DNA from: Thamnidium elegans
Taxonomy: Eukaryota; Mucoromycota; Mucoromycetes; Mucorales; Mucoraceae
Assembly: GCA_025201345.1 (NCBI GenBank)
Contig: JAIXMG010000010.1
Coordinates: forward strand, 62,001-126,000
Direction of reading: 5' to 3'
Length of the DNA stretch: 64,000 nt
Numbering within the stretch: position 1 is the first letter of the stretch; the number at the start of each line of letters is the position of its first letter. Below, in pieces: positions 1 to 10,601 of the stretch. The position numbers were made by a program, and so were the translations under genes. The notes beneath the pieces were generated by a model. It was not told where the DNA came from and made no database searches. It worked only from the letters and a program-made list of their open reading frames with translations.

Positions 1-420
1 TGGAGAGTAAGTAGGAAGATACACACATTTATATCCTCGATACTCAATATATTTCTTTATGTTTTCATGTGTGTGAATGGGTGCATTATCCATAACAATA
101 TAGTGGCCTTTCATATGTGGATGTTTGTCCATTTCATCGAGTGTAGTTTTTAAGAAACTGATATAGTGACCAGTAACCGTTCCTGAACTTATGTATCCTT
201 CAGCCTTTCTTTTCTTCGCAGGTCTTGGTTTTTTTACGCCGACTGTAATCAAACCTGCAGCGGAGATGGCGCCCAATATAGACGTCGTGTTTGCTCTCGT
301 TGTTGGTCGAGTTACAATAGCACGCGTATCTTTCCTGGACCAAGCTCTTGAGCGTTTCATATTTATATCGAAAGCGGATTCGTCAAGAAGCACGCAGTTC
401 GTTAGGAAGTTCATGTCCGT
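1..420 (-). mobile_element. DDE transposase relic, Tc1/mariner (IS630)-like, partial
   Basis: Read on the minus strand, this stretch encodes the catalytic core of a DDE_3-type transposase. An LLDESAF block (first catalytic Asp) lies near 375-400. A VMDNAPIHTHENIKKYI block (second catalytic Asp) lies near 45-105, and a YLPTYSP block runs into the window edge, where the third acidic residue should follow. The frame is open up to a TGA at about 425-428. Sequence before that stop does not continue the family N-terminus in the same frame, so this copy looks degraded or shifted at its 5' end. Such elements move by cut and paste through terminal inverted repeats; neither end is visible. Confidence is high for the family and moderate for inactivity. 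Confidence 0.8.
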
Positions 421-428
421 ATTTTTTC

Positions 429-1626
429 AAATGTGAGCGACATGGTTTCTAAAAAATACGACTTGGTTCCTGAAAGTGCGAAATTGATGTTGATCACACA
501 ACGACATCGATTTTGATTGGTTGGCGACATCATTTTTGACCGTGTGCGACATTGCCAGTTGGAAGCACTGTACAAAGCGATGAAAAAAAAAACAGTTTTC
601 TTTTTGTCATACCTAGCTGACTGATACATATATATATATATATGTATATATATAGGATCTTATTATAAGTGACTTTATAATAGAAACTTCTTGTCTTTTT
701 AAAACAGTGATGGTTTTACAAAATATGTATTTGTGATTATAGTTTTTTTTTTTAAAGTTATGGAGTAGCTTGATCTTTTGTTGAGAGAAGATTTGTAGTT
801 TTAAACTCCTGGCAAAGTAAAAGATAGGTGATGGTAATCAAGATATAAAGCCGATATATCATCTTTTTTGTCTCTGTATACATGAAAAATCCCAAAAATA
901 TGTATTTTTTATTATACCGATATAGATTTTATTACGACCTAAACTAATAGTCAATAAAACAAGGGAATAACTAATTTAATTTTAGTAAATCGATACTCCA
1001 CATCGCATAACTTTATATAGATAGAAACGTGTTTAGTTTGACGTTCCGTTCAACAGGAAAAAAACAACAACTCTATAATATCTTTCCAATTGTTTCCCTA
1101 CAAACTTTATTGTTCAATGTGCATTGGACTTCGTTTTTAAAGTTCTTACCATAATATGTGTGCATGATATCTAACATTTGTGTTCATCTAGGTACAAAAA
1201 AGACGTTATCAAATAGTCGGTAATATTTATGTACGACGAAAAAAAAAAAGAGGATAATATTAGAGCCCTGGTTTTTTAGATGAATATTGTTACTATGACT
1301 ACACATTAGATCTTTAAAACATGTACCTTTTTTTTTCTTTTTTTTTTATAAGCGGATGTTAATTTTTTTATGTCATTATTCTTAAAAAGGATATACTTCA
1401 TTAAACTAATAAATGTTTGAAATGTTTTTTTAAAACCCTTTTTTTTTTTTTTGAGAATATTCTTTGTAGTAAAAACTAGAACGTTCTATTTGTGTATTAT
1501 CTTTAGTTGAAGCCAATATTTAGGTATTGTACACGTCTGCACGTAGAACTTTTAGGTTGTGTACTAACACGATAAGGTATTTATACATAAAACCCGAATT
1601 TGACGTCAAAAATAATCTTTTATTTT
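429..1626. other. Gene-free stretch downstream of RMI1
   Basis: No convincing coding frame is seen. The segment is AT-rich with several poly-T and poly-A runs and a short (TA)n tract near 627-655. A perfect 12-bp palindrome containing TGACGTCA (a CRE/ATF-type core) lies at 1599-1610, just beyond the RMI1 stop codon. The left part may include decayed upstream sequence of the transposon. Confidence 0.5.
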
Positions 1627-3514
1627 TTAGGTAGACAACACTTTTAGACTAAATGTAGGAGGCACAAAGTGTTCACCCGTGCCATCATCTGATAACTCTT
1701 TTTCCATAATGTTAACATTAAGTTGCACTTCCAATTGTTTGGCACGCATTCTTTTATCAAACGGAACTAGAATCTAAAATTAAAAAAAATATAAGCTACA
1801 AGAAAAAAAAACATAGATAAATGTCAGGTACCTTTTTTGCTTTCTTTGAATCTTTAATTGCTTCGCCGAATTCTAATACATTTTTAGGATCCAAACCAAG
1901 TAATTCCATAAACAGCTATATACATTTTATTATTTAAAAAAAATACACATTCACATTGCAAATAATAAAAACATACCTTATTACCAATCAAAATGCGGAC
2001 AGTTTCCTTATTCTTTTCTAAAGGATCACCAATATCAAAGAGTGCATAAAACCCAGTTAGCTTTGAAAACCTCATTCTAGCCATCTTGATAAACTTTACA
2101 TGCACCGTAATTCTATCTGCTATAGACCCTGTGAAACTGTCTGTACTCATCTGTCCTAAAATACGATGCAACGCATCAAACGTAACATGTGTAGTACCAT
2201 CCGGTTTTACCTCGACACCATCTATTTCATCATCATCATCATCATCTAACCAAGTACTAGGATCAATCCAATGAATACTATCAACTATAGCCTTTTCTTT
2301 TTTAACCAATAATGTGTCTGCAGTCTCGTCTTTTAATCGCTTAGAAAAAGTACTTTCAGCTGCCTCTCCTGGTCGTTTTAAATCGGATACTGTATCTGCG
2401 GTAGTAGGTCGCGGCGCAGAGGCTGTATTGACAGGTTTTTTAGATAAACGAGGTCTTACAGGTACAGGTTGCGTCGTCACAAAATCATCATCGCTATCGT
2501 TATTTATAGGCGGTGCAGAGGGTATAGTTTGGGTAATGGAGTTATCGTTAAAGTCTAAATTGTCATCAAATTCGTCCATGGCTTCGCCCATCACCGTGTC
2601 TTCGAATTGATCCATATCTGCGTCGTCGAATAGAGACATGTCTACATTGTTTAGGTCGTTTAGTTCGGCAGCTAGTCGAGGGTCTGTATGTGTGTTATTA
2701 AATGTATTTGTATATGAGCGTATATTATTTGTATTGGTGTGATTTGTATTGGTGTGATTTGTATTGATGTGGTTCGTATTGGCGTGATTCGTATTGGCAC
2801 GATTTATATTAACACGGTTTGTATCGGTAGGCATAGGTGAATTGGGTTCCGTAGTCGCATCAAGCTGTTCCTTTATTCGTTTTTGTAATTCGGCGAGCAT
2901 ACCGTCTCCACACATATCAGCGACATTGCCTCCCATTAAAGTTGTATTCTTATTTGATAATTGTAACATGCCGTGTTTTACTTGACAGCTTTTAACTAAC
3001 AACTGCAGAGATAAAATGATAAATGATAAATAAATAAAAAAAACACGGTGATGAAAATGAATAAAATTACTTTAGTTCCAAAGGGAGTCATCAATTCAAG
3101 ACCTTGAATATTCTCAGTTTCTCTTGCATGAATTAAACTTGTACCGTCTGATAAAGTCCAGCGCAGCATACCACGAGGTATCTTGATACCATCCTTCAAA
3201 TTATTGAGCTGTGAAAATAACGAGTGACTGATATCCCAAGTATCTTGTATTTGAAGCACAACACCTTGATGAAACTGTCCGGGAGGAAATGAATCAGGTA
3301 GTTGTCCATTATCTTGAGCTATCACAGGCTCTGAAGTTGTTGCAATATCCGTCTTTTTAAAGTCTGATACTAGTTCTTCATATGCAGCTTCTATATTGGA
3401 AATAGGACTCAATCTTCTTTCTTTCCAACTTTGCAAGTATTCTTTTTTAAGTCGGATACAGTTTCTTTCTCGACATCTTCGTAGTAAAATGGTTGGCAAT
3501 TCTTCTGTACTCAT
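1627..3514 (-). CDS. RMI1: RecQ-mediated genome instability protein 1 (RMI1)
   Basis: This is probably the OB-fold subunit of the RecQ helicase-topoisomerase III (dissolvasome) complex, which resolves double Holliday junctions in the nucleus. Four exons read as 3514-3071, 3002-1977, 1915-1832 and 1773-1627, with GT-AG introns and consistent phase. Exon 1 carries the RMI1 N-terminal helical region and first OB part (MLRWTLSDGTSLIHARETE; QGLELMTPFGTK), and exon 2 begins LLVKSCQVKHGMLQL as the fold continues. A long low-complexity linker contains an Asn-rich pentapeptide repeat (2731-2820) and acidic runs. The last ~150 residues form a second compact domain. It shares a 216-bp divergent promoter with the Mtf1-like gene. 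The N-terminal assignment is confident; that of the C-terminal domain is weaker. Confidence 0.8.
2731..2820 (-). repeat. 15-nt coding tandem repeat in RMI1
   Basis: About six copies of a 15-nt unit (plus-strand form gtattggtgtgattt and variants) encode the pentapeptide pattern Asn-His/Arg-x-Asn-Thr/Ile. The unit is a multiple of three, so copy-number change keeps the frame. Confidence 0.85.
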
Positions 3515-3730
3515 TGTCGTCTATAAATGAATTAAAAATAAAAAATAAGGTGTATATGGAACAAGTCTCTTAAAAAAAAACGTCCTCAAAGAGAGACTGC
3601 TTAAAACACAGTAACTTCGGAGTTGATGTGTCAAGGGTAGTTTTTTTTTTTTTTTTTCAACCCTTTTACCTTTTTTTTTATTTTTTTTATGTGCATACTT
3701 TCCCTTCTTCGTTATAATTATTTTGTATAA
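3515..3730. promoter_or_regulatory. Divergent promoter between RMI1 and Mtf1-like gene
   Basis: The 216-bp gap between the two start codons must hold both promoters. It contains T-rich runs (about 3641-3690) typical of nucleosome-poor fungal promoters. No recognised factor site was found. Confidence 0.5.
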
Positions 3731-5083
3731 ATGAGTAGAGCAAAAGTAATTGAGTTTTCGGAAAAGGTACCTAAACTCGCCGAATGGTCAAAGCAGTTTA
3801 GATATAGAAGTGCAATTCCTCGCATAACTTTAGCAAGCCCTTCTATTGCAGGTAAAAAAAAAAGAAGCATAATATAAACAAAAAAAGCTAATATGTTTGA
3901 ATGTGTAGCAAAAGGAATTAAAAAAATGGACCTTCCCAATGTAGAGAATATGACAGCAGTAGAGATATACCCTGGTAAGTATATAAAAAAAAAGAAAAAA
4001 AAAAGAAAAGTTTTCGGGGGAATTTGACCACTGAAAAGCACATGAATATAGGTTTAGGAGTTTGGACCAGAGCAATGAAAGATATTGGATTTAAGAGAAT
4101 TATTACTTTAGAACCCCAAAATCTTTACTTTAATTGGGTGGAAGGTATGAGTAAAGTATCTAGTGGATTAGAAGTATTGAAAAAGGATGGATACGACTGG
4201 GAAGCATATAACGATTTAAAGGATCCAAAGTATATTGGTACAATGGAAAACAAGGATTGGTCCAAAGGTAAAATAGATTTTATGTTTATGGGGAGAGTTT
4301 TAAAACTAAAAGAAAAAGTGATTGAATAATAGTTCATCCCGATCTTTTCTTTACGGGAACATTACCAAAAGGAAGTAGAGGTGAACAATTGTTAGCACAG
4401 TTTACGACATGTATTGTAAACAAAATGGCAATGCATTCACTCGGTCGTATTCGAATGGCTTTTTGGGTCCCTGATACCTTATATCAAAAGTATGTTGCTC
4501 CTCCAAAGAATCATATTAGATGTAAAATGAGTGTCATTGCTGAAGCTTGTGCTAAAGTCGATTTGATTTGTACTACTGCACCAGATGATATGTATCCTAA
4601 CGTAAGTTTATTATTCTATTTGCTCATAAAATAATATACTTACTTTTTTTATATTTGTATATATATGTGTGTATAGTCTTTATATCATCTTATATCAATT
4701 GTACCATATGAAAAGAGTCACATTACAGGTAAAGTATAGGATGTTATTAATGTAATAGTAGGCTAATTTTCTTTAATTTGATAGCTCAATGGGATGTATT
4801 TGAGTATGTTTTAAAGCATTTGTTCGTTATGCAAAAGAGATCACTTAAACATATGGTGAAGTAAGTAATTGCTAGTTAAAAACAAAGAAAAAAAAAAGAC
4901 TAATTTTGGTTATTTAGAACATTAGGGCCTGGTGCCGATATTATTCTTGGTAGATTGTCTTTTGATTCCAATATTCTTATTGGAGAAATGTCAGCAGCAC
5001 AATTAAACGAAGTAGCTATTAAGTTTGATGAATGGCCTTTAAGGCCAAGAGTTTTATTCGAAGATGCATCTGTATTTACATAA
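3731..5083 (+). CDS. MTF1: Mitochondrial transcription factor Mtf1/TFB-like (KsgA-fold)
   Basis: This resembles the rRNA adenine dimethyltransferase-fold factor that acts as specificity factor for mitochondrial RNA polymerase. Seven exons read as 3731-3851, 3909-3974, 4052-4267, 4333-4601, 4677-4728, 4785-4860 and 4918-5083, all phase-consistent. The protein has an N-terminal block ending TLASPSIA, a degenerate SAM-binding motif (AVEIYPGLGVWTRAM), LEPQNLYFNW after beta-2, and a helical C-terminal part (AQWDVFEYVLKHLFVMQKRS). The catalytic NPPY-type motif of active dimethyltransferases is not obvious, which fits the fungal transcription factor more than the 12S methylase. No strong mitochondrial presequence is visible at the chosen ATG. 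A catalytically active TFB1M-like enzyme remains possible. An AATAAA signal follows the stop. Confidence 0.72.
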
Positions 5084-5128
5084 AATAAAACTTATTTCCC
5101 ATCTATTACTTATATGTACAACTATTTT

Positions 5129-6989
5129 CTATCGTCTTTTACCACCCTTCTTCTTTTTACCACTCGATGTATCAATAGCTAATGCATGTCCGGTATCTTT
5201 AATATGACTAAACAGTTGATTTCTAGTAGCAAACTTTTCATCACATACATTACAATCGTTCTAATAAATATAAACCCATCAGTTGTCTATTATAATAATT
5301 TATATGTATTTAGTACCTCCGTAATCTCATTCTCCTCCTTTAACTTTTTCTTTTCTTTTCTCTTTTCTCTTTTTGTTTTCGCACTTTCTTTTTCTGGTTG
5401 TGTTGTTGATGCTGCTTCTTCAGATTCATCACCTGTAACTGGTGCTGGTGTTGGTACTGGTGTTGGTGTAGTGGCAGATGCTTTGGGACCTCTCTTCTTT
5501 CTCTTGTTTCTTTCTTCTTCTAAAGCCGCAGCCAATGCATCCACATCCTCTAAATTTTCAGGTACTTCTTCTTCATCATATCCCCATCGTGGCGCAGCCT
5601 TTTTTTTATTCTTCTTTTTATTTTTTTTAGTTGCAACAGGTTCCTGTAATTCCAAATCCTCCAATTCAGCTGTAACCTCGTCTAATTCTATAGGTATACC
5701 TGAATCCACATTTGCATCTATATTCTCTGTACCAAAATTAGCTTCGTCCGCAAGCATTTCCTGTCGTAATATCTCGACATTTTCTAAATGACGTTTACTA
5801 TTTTCGTGTGTTTCAAATTGCTTTTCACTTCTATATGCCTTTTCACATACAACGCAATAAAAATCACTAATTTCTTCCTCTTCTTTCTCTTCCTCTTCTT
5901 CTTCTGTAAAGACTTCTTCCTCTACTACTTTAGCCCATTCGGGTGTTTGATAATCTGCAACTTTTGCTTGCAATTCTAATTTTTCTCGTTGTAATCGAGC
6001 TTTAAGCTCAGCTGCCACAGCTTCCTTTCGTTTTTGTTCTTCAACCACATAAGCTTTTACTCTAGGATCACGTTTACGAACAAATTCTGCAAGGCTCTAA
6101 AGTAAAAAAAAAAATCATTTAGAGGAACAGTGTGTATAGATTACATCAATTATATCTAACTTACTCTAACTGTATCTTGATATTCTTTTCTACCAACTTC
6201 TCTTGCTTTTTTATTTTCTTTTTCCATAGCTCTACGAATAATTCTGGTAGGTGCGTCAGATAATCTCCACTTATCCATCCAAATAAATGATTTGCAGGTA
6301 GTAAAATTAGCCCAAGTGCCATAAAAGTCTCGCGCATAGGCACCATAACCAAGATACCCATCCGCGTCAGCATAAGGCGTATTAGCGTTACCAAATGAAG
6401 GGTAAAATCTAGTAGCATGGTCATCGTCTTCGTCCTCAGGTGGATCATTGCGATAGGCTTCTTCTTCTTCATCAGCAAGTTTTTGAAACAAACTGCGGAA
6501 CACATTATAAAATCCTTTGGGTGTATCTTGATATCCCTTAAATTCAGATATACTGAAATATCTCATCAAGTCTTCGGCGCTGGTACCTGCACTACTATCT
6601 CTTTGGTTCTTATTATCGTCACCTTTTAAAATAGAATCTCGATGACCATCGTACCTTTTTTTTTTTATTTTATGAAAAAGGTTAGCATATAACACGTCTA
6701 AAAAAACAAACAACAAAAAGCAAACACACATACCAAGATCTTTCTTGTGGATCAGATAAAACTTCGTATGCTTCCTGAATCAAAGAAAAACGATCGGTAG
6801 CTTCTTGAATTCTGTCACCATTTTTATCTATAGGGTAAAATATTAAACTTTCTAGTTTTTGAGAAGGGGTAGCTCTTTTTTTATTATACCCGGATGCCAA
6901 ATTAAAGCTTGCTTTCGGTACGCTTTCTTTATATCAAGTGGTGTTGCTTGACGTTCGACATCAAGCAAGTCATAGTAACAAATACGCAT
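5129..6989 (-). CDS. JJJ1: JJJ1/DNAJC21-like J-protein for 60S ribosome biogenesis
   Basis: In yeast, Jjj1 stimulates Hsp70 to release Arx1 from late pre-60S particles in the cytosol. Exons read as 6989-6890, 6827-6734, 6654-6165, 6096-5317 and 5260-5129. The J domain starts at residue 1 ([26 protein letters not shown]), and its HPD motif is assembled across intron 1 (HP-G/AT-KNG). A charged middle region follows ([17 protein letters not shown] is typical of the family), then coiled coil, then a zinc finger with [20 protein letters not shown] and a second C-terminal finger [23 protein letters not shown]. The tail is Lys-rich. The ATG chosen gives the canonical J-domain start; an in-frame upstream ATG would add a Lys/Phe-rich leader from a homopolymer region. 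Identification is confident. Confidence 0.9.
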
Positions 6990-7846
6990 TGCTTTTTCTT
7001 TATTCTTAAACAAAGGAAACAAAGTTTTTTTTTCCGGAACCTTTTTATTTTTAAAAAAAAAAATATATGCAGTCACTGCAGTAATGTAATATGAGGTGAA
7101 TTAAAAAGATATCTGCAACCATAATTACAATGTATTATCAGGTTGGCTTGTACCTGCCAAAGAGACATTCTTCCTTTTTACCCCAGAACTTGTGTTTCCT
7201 CTACAGAATCGCTCTGTTCTTTTGCTTCTTTTACTGCTCTCACGTAGTTCGAATAGAATATCGCCAAATCTCTGTTCCTTTTAATTTAGCAGCAGTACTG
7301 GTCCTTGCCACGGCCTTTACATCTAAGCAGAATTTTGTGTGATTTTAGCTTTCACTGTTATTTACTTGCGTAAATATAAAAATCTCTTACCTCAGTAGGC
7401 CGTGGCAAAGTACACTTCCGGATTCTTTTTTTCTCTGGGATAGTCTAGGGGGGGGGGGTTCTTGTATTTTTCTAAAATTCCTTCTTTGCAAGATAGAAAA
7501 TATGTAGAAGTTTTGTGCTTGTCTACTAAATTGTCGTTGAAGCCTTCTTTTCTGAGTGTCTTTCTTACGCCGACCAGTTACCCTGAATTAATTAACATTT
7601 CAGTAATCATTTCCGTTAGAAAATATCATCATTCTTACCGTAAAAATTCACGGCGCATGTTTATTAAATCACTTGTTAACTAGTAGTTTTTGGATCACAC
7701 CAGGAGAGAAACTTCCAAAAGAAGGAAAAAAATCCTTGGGGATATATGATTATCCTTCCAGCTTGCCGCTGCGTTTGTATCCGGACTTTCAAAGCATTCA
7801 CTGTAAAATCGTGGTTTTTTTCTTTTCTTTCTCTTTTTTAACCATC
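6990..7846. other. 857-bp divergent intergenic region JJJ1 / PPP1R21
   Basis: It serves as the upstream region of both flanking genes. A 12-bp inverted repeat (TTGCCACGGCCT at 7305-7316 and AGGCCGTGGCAA at 7397-7408) stands out, as does a G9 tract near 7451. On the minus strand, 7100-7330 shows two short frames that look faintly protein-like (EIWRYSIRTT; RAVKEAKEQSDSVEE) but are broken by stops. They may be a decayed gene; I cannot assign it. Confidence 0.4.
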
Positions 7847-8203
7847 ATGAGCGACGGTATGTACTCAAGACATGCTGTTTTAAATACAGGTAAGGCAAAA
7901 AAACTAGGGTTTTTAAAACAAAAGAAAAAAGAAAATATACGAGTAGCTCATATATAGTTGCATAAACCATTATTTTACTTTTAGGGGCTATTCCTGCGTC
8001 GGCAGAAGAGTTATCCCAGAGATATAGTAAATTATTCCAACAATATTCTTCGTATGTACACATATACAATTTTAAAAAAAAAACTTTTTTAAACGATTGA
8101 TAATTTTTTATCTTGTAGTTTAAAAGCTCAACATGTCGTATTGAAAAAGGCTGTTATTAAAGTAGATGGAATTATTTTGATTTACTTCAAAAGGTTACAT
8201 ACT

Positions 8204-8242
<39 letters not shown>

Positions 8243-10490
8243 GAGCAAGCTTCAAATATTGCACTTCAGGGCAATGTCAAAGAAAAAGAGAAGGAATTAA
8301 GAAAAGTAACTGCTTTGTATTGGAATAAAGCCCTTTTTAGTCAAGTACTAATAATAATAAAAATATTCAGTTACAGGAACAGTTAGATCTTTTAGCTTTT
8401 CATAACGAAAGACTGACAAAGCGTATTCAAGCTGTACAAGATAGTGACCAGGTAAAAAGAAAGTATATTTCTTTTTTAGTCTTTAAAAAACTAAATAATA
8501 TTGTAGAAAGGAACACATTTCTCAATACTTGGAGGTTCGGTTAAAAAAGAACTTGAAAAGAGTGCGCAGGCTCTAGAGGAAGCCAACTTGGACCTGGAGC
8601 GAAAGATTGACGAAAATGAGAGACTACACGAAGAGTTAACAGAAAGTAAAGTCGAGTTTACAGAAAAGATTAATATGCTGTTTAAACAAATGCAAGATTT
8701 GGAAAAACGCGTACAAGAATTGCAAGATGAAAACGCAAGCGTATTATCAGAGTCTAAAACTACTACTGTTGTAAAAGAAGTTGTGGATGAAAAAGAAAAA
8801 AATTTGTTGTTAAAGGAACTTGATGATTTAAAACAAGAACTAAAAGAGTAAATTCATGGAATACATGTATTTTTATGTGTAGCTAACATGTATGCTTAAC
8901 TTTTTAGAAAGTCTGACTCGTTAAAAGAAAAGGATCAGCAGATTCAAGAAAACAATAATCAACTTTTATCTGAAATTCAAAGCTTACGTTCCATCTTATT
9001 GTGTAAAGTAGGTGACTTAAAAAAGGATACAAACTTGTATGACATTGCTCCACAAGCATCAGAGACATTAAAGCAATTGGAAGAAGACGCTAAATTATAT
9101 CTTGCAGGTGAAAAGGTAAAAAGTATAACTTGATGAAAGTTAAAATGATGTATGTAATTTAACAATTGCAATATAAAATTTAGACATCCGTCAATACTTT
9201 ACCTTCAGATATTGCAAGTAAGTTAATGTTATCCACACAAACATACTCTCAAGAGCTCGCTCAACTTGTAAAACAATTACAAGATACCAAAAATGAATTG
9301 GATGCATTAAAGTTAGAAAAAGAGCAAGTTGAAACTAATGAGACAACACAAACAGAAATTATCGAATTGCAGAAACAGTTTCAAATAAAGAGTCAGGAGC
9401 AACAAAAGGTATATGATGAAATGAATAATAAGCAACGACAACTGCATGATCAACAGTTAAAAGAAGCTCAAGAGAAATTGGATGAACATACAAAGCAATA
9501 CGGAGAACAATTGGATGAAGCAAAAAAACAGTATGAGGAAATAAATAAACAATACCAACAAGAAAAGTTATCAGAGACTCAACTGGAAGAAAAGTTGGCT
9601 CAGCAACAAAAGGAACTTGAAGAGAAATTAAGTCTGCAACAAAAAGGACTTGATGAAAAGGTCAAAGAAAAGTTGTTAAAGCAGCAAAATGAATTTGATG
9701 AAAAGATTAAAGAAAAGACATTAGAAATTACACGTTTATTATCCACTATTGAAGAAAATGAAAAAAAGGAAATGCAAAAGATGGCTGATTTACAAGTAAT
9801 TAATGAAGAGCTTGAAAGAGAAAATGAAAGATTACAACAAGAAATTGAAGAACATGTAATGCTTTATAACTGTTTGGTATATACATATATTAACTCTTTC
9901 TTTTTTAATAGAAACTTGAACCAAACGAGGACGAAGAAGAGGAAGTATTTGTATACCCAACATCAGAAGAAAAATTAGCTAGAGTAGACGAAGAAGAAGA
10001 GGAAGAGGACGAAGAAGTGTTTGTCTATAGAGGTATGGATGCTGTTGACGCTGTTGACGCTGGCATTGTTGAACAAGAAGCGCAAGAAGAAGAAGAAGTA
10101 CAGTCTAGTAAAAAATACGATGAGAATGATATTTTGGTACGAGAAGAAAAGTTAAAGACATTCTATGAATACCAAGTAAACAATCTGACAGAAAAGATTC
10201 AAATGACAGATAGTAAAGCAGTTCGATTTGCATCCATGTATAAATCTATCAAGGAAAGGTTAGTCAAGGAAGAAAAAGAAAAGCAAATGATGCTTGCAGA
10301 AATTGACCGATTAAATAAAGAAGTTAAAAACGGTAAAGAAATGTTATATACCACTGAAACTAATTACCAAAAGCAAGTGGATACGATGACAGAATTCATT
10401 TCTTCTCTTCAACAAGGTGCAGAAGATCAACAAAGGCATCAACCTTCTGGAAGAAGACATCATAACAGTTACAATAATAACCAAAGATAA
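7847..10490 (+). CDS. PPP1R21: PPP1R21 (KLRAQ) homologue, FERRY complex subunit Fy-2-like
   Basis: In animals PPP1R21 is the central coiled-coil subunit of FERRY, a Rab5 effector that links early endosomes to mRNA and ribosomes. Nine exons (7847-7889, 7985-8051, 8119-8161, 8243-8305, 8377-8451, 8507-8847, 8908-9115, 9184-9855, 9912-10490) give about 696 residues in one frame. The N-terminus shows the KLRAQ-type signature (YSKLFQQYSSLKAQHVVLKK, then EQASNIALQG and LAFHNERLTKRIQ). The centre is long Gln/Glu/Lys-rich coiled coil. The C-terminus has the second conserved block (KIQMTDSKAVRFASMYKSIK, then TMTEFISSLQ) after an acidic stretch with two VFVY motifs. Length is near that of the animal protein (about 780). 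The other FERRY subunits are not in this window. Family assignment is confident; the function in fungi is inferred. Confidence 0.85.
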
Positions 10491-10601
10491 TTTATGCAAT
10501 AAAAAAATAATTTAAACAGTCCCCCTTACCCTTAAAAAATCACGGTTTTTTTTTTTTTTTTTTTTACTTCTTCTTCTTCATACGCACAAATAAAAATAAA
10601 A

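Noticed and set aside
2996..3514. RMI1 as two separate genes (exon 1 and exon 2 ORFs).
   Set aside because: A clean GT-AG intron joins them in phase and the OB region continues across the junction.
4268..4332. Continuation of the exon 3 frame in the Mtf1-like gene to a stop at 4329.
   Set aside because: The extension lies in an intron (GTAAAA...AATAATAG); splicing restores the conserved protein.
5186..5791. 201-residue plus-strand ORF rich in Ser and Phe.
   Set aside because: Antisense shadow of the acidic/basic JJJ1 coding exon.
7100..7330. Minus-strand protein-like fragments upstream of JJJ1.
   Set aside because: Interrupted by stops in every frame and not matched to a known family; not enough for a gene call.
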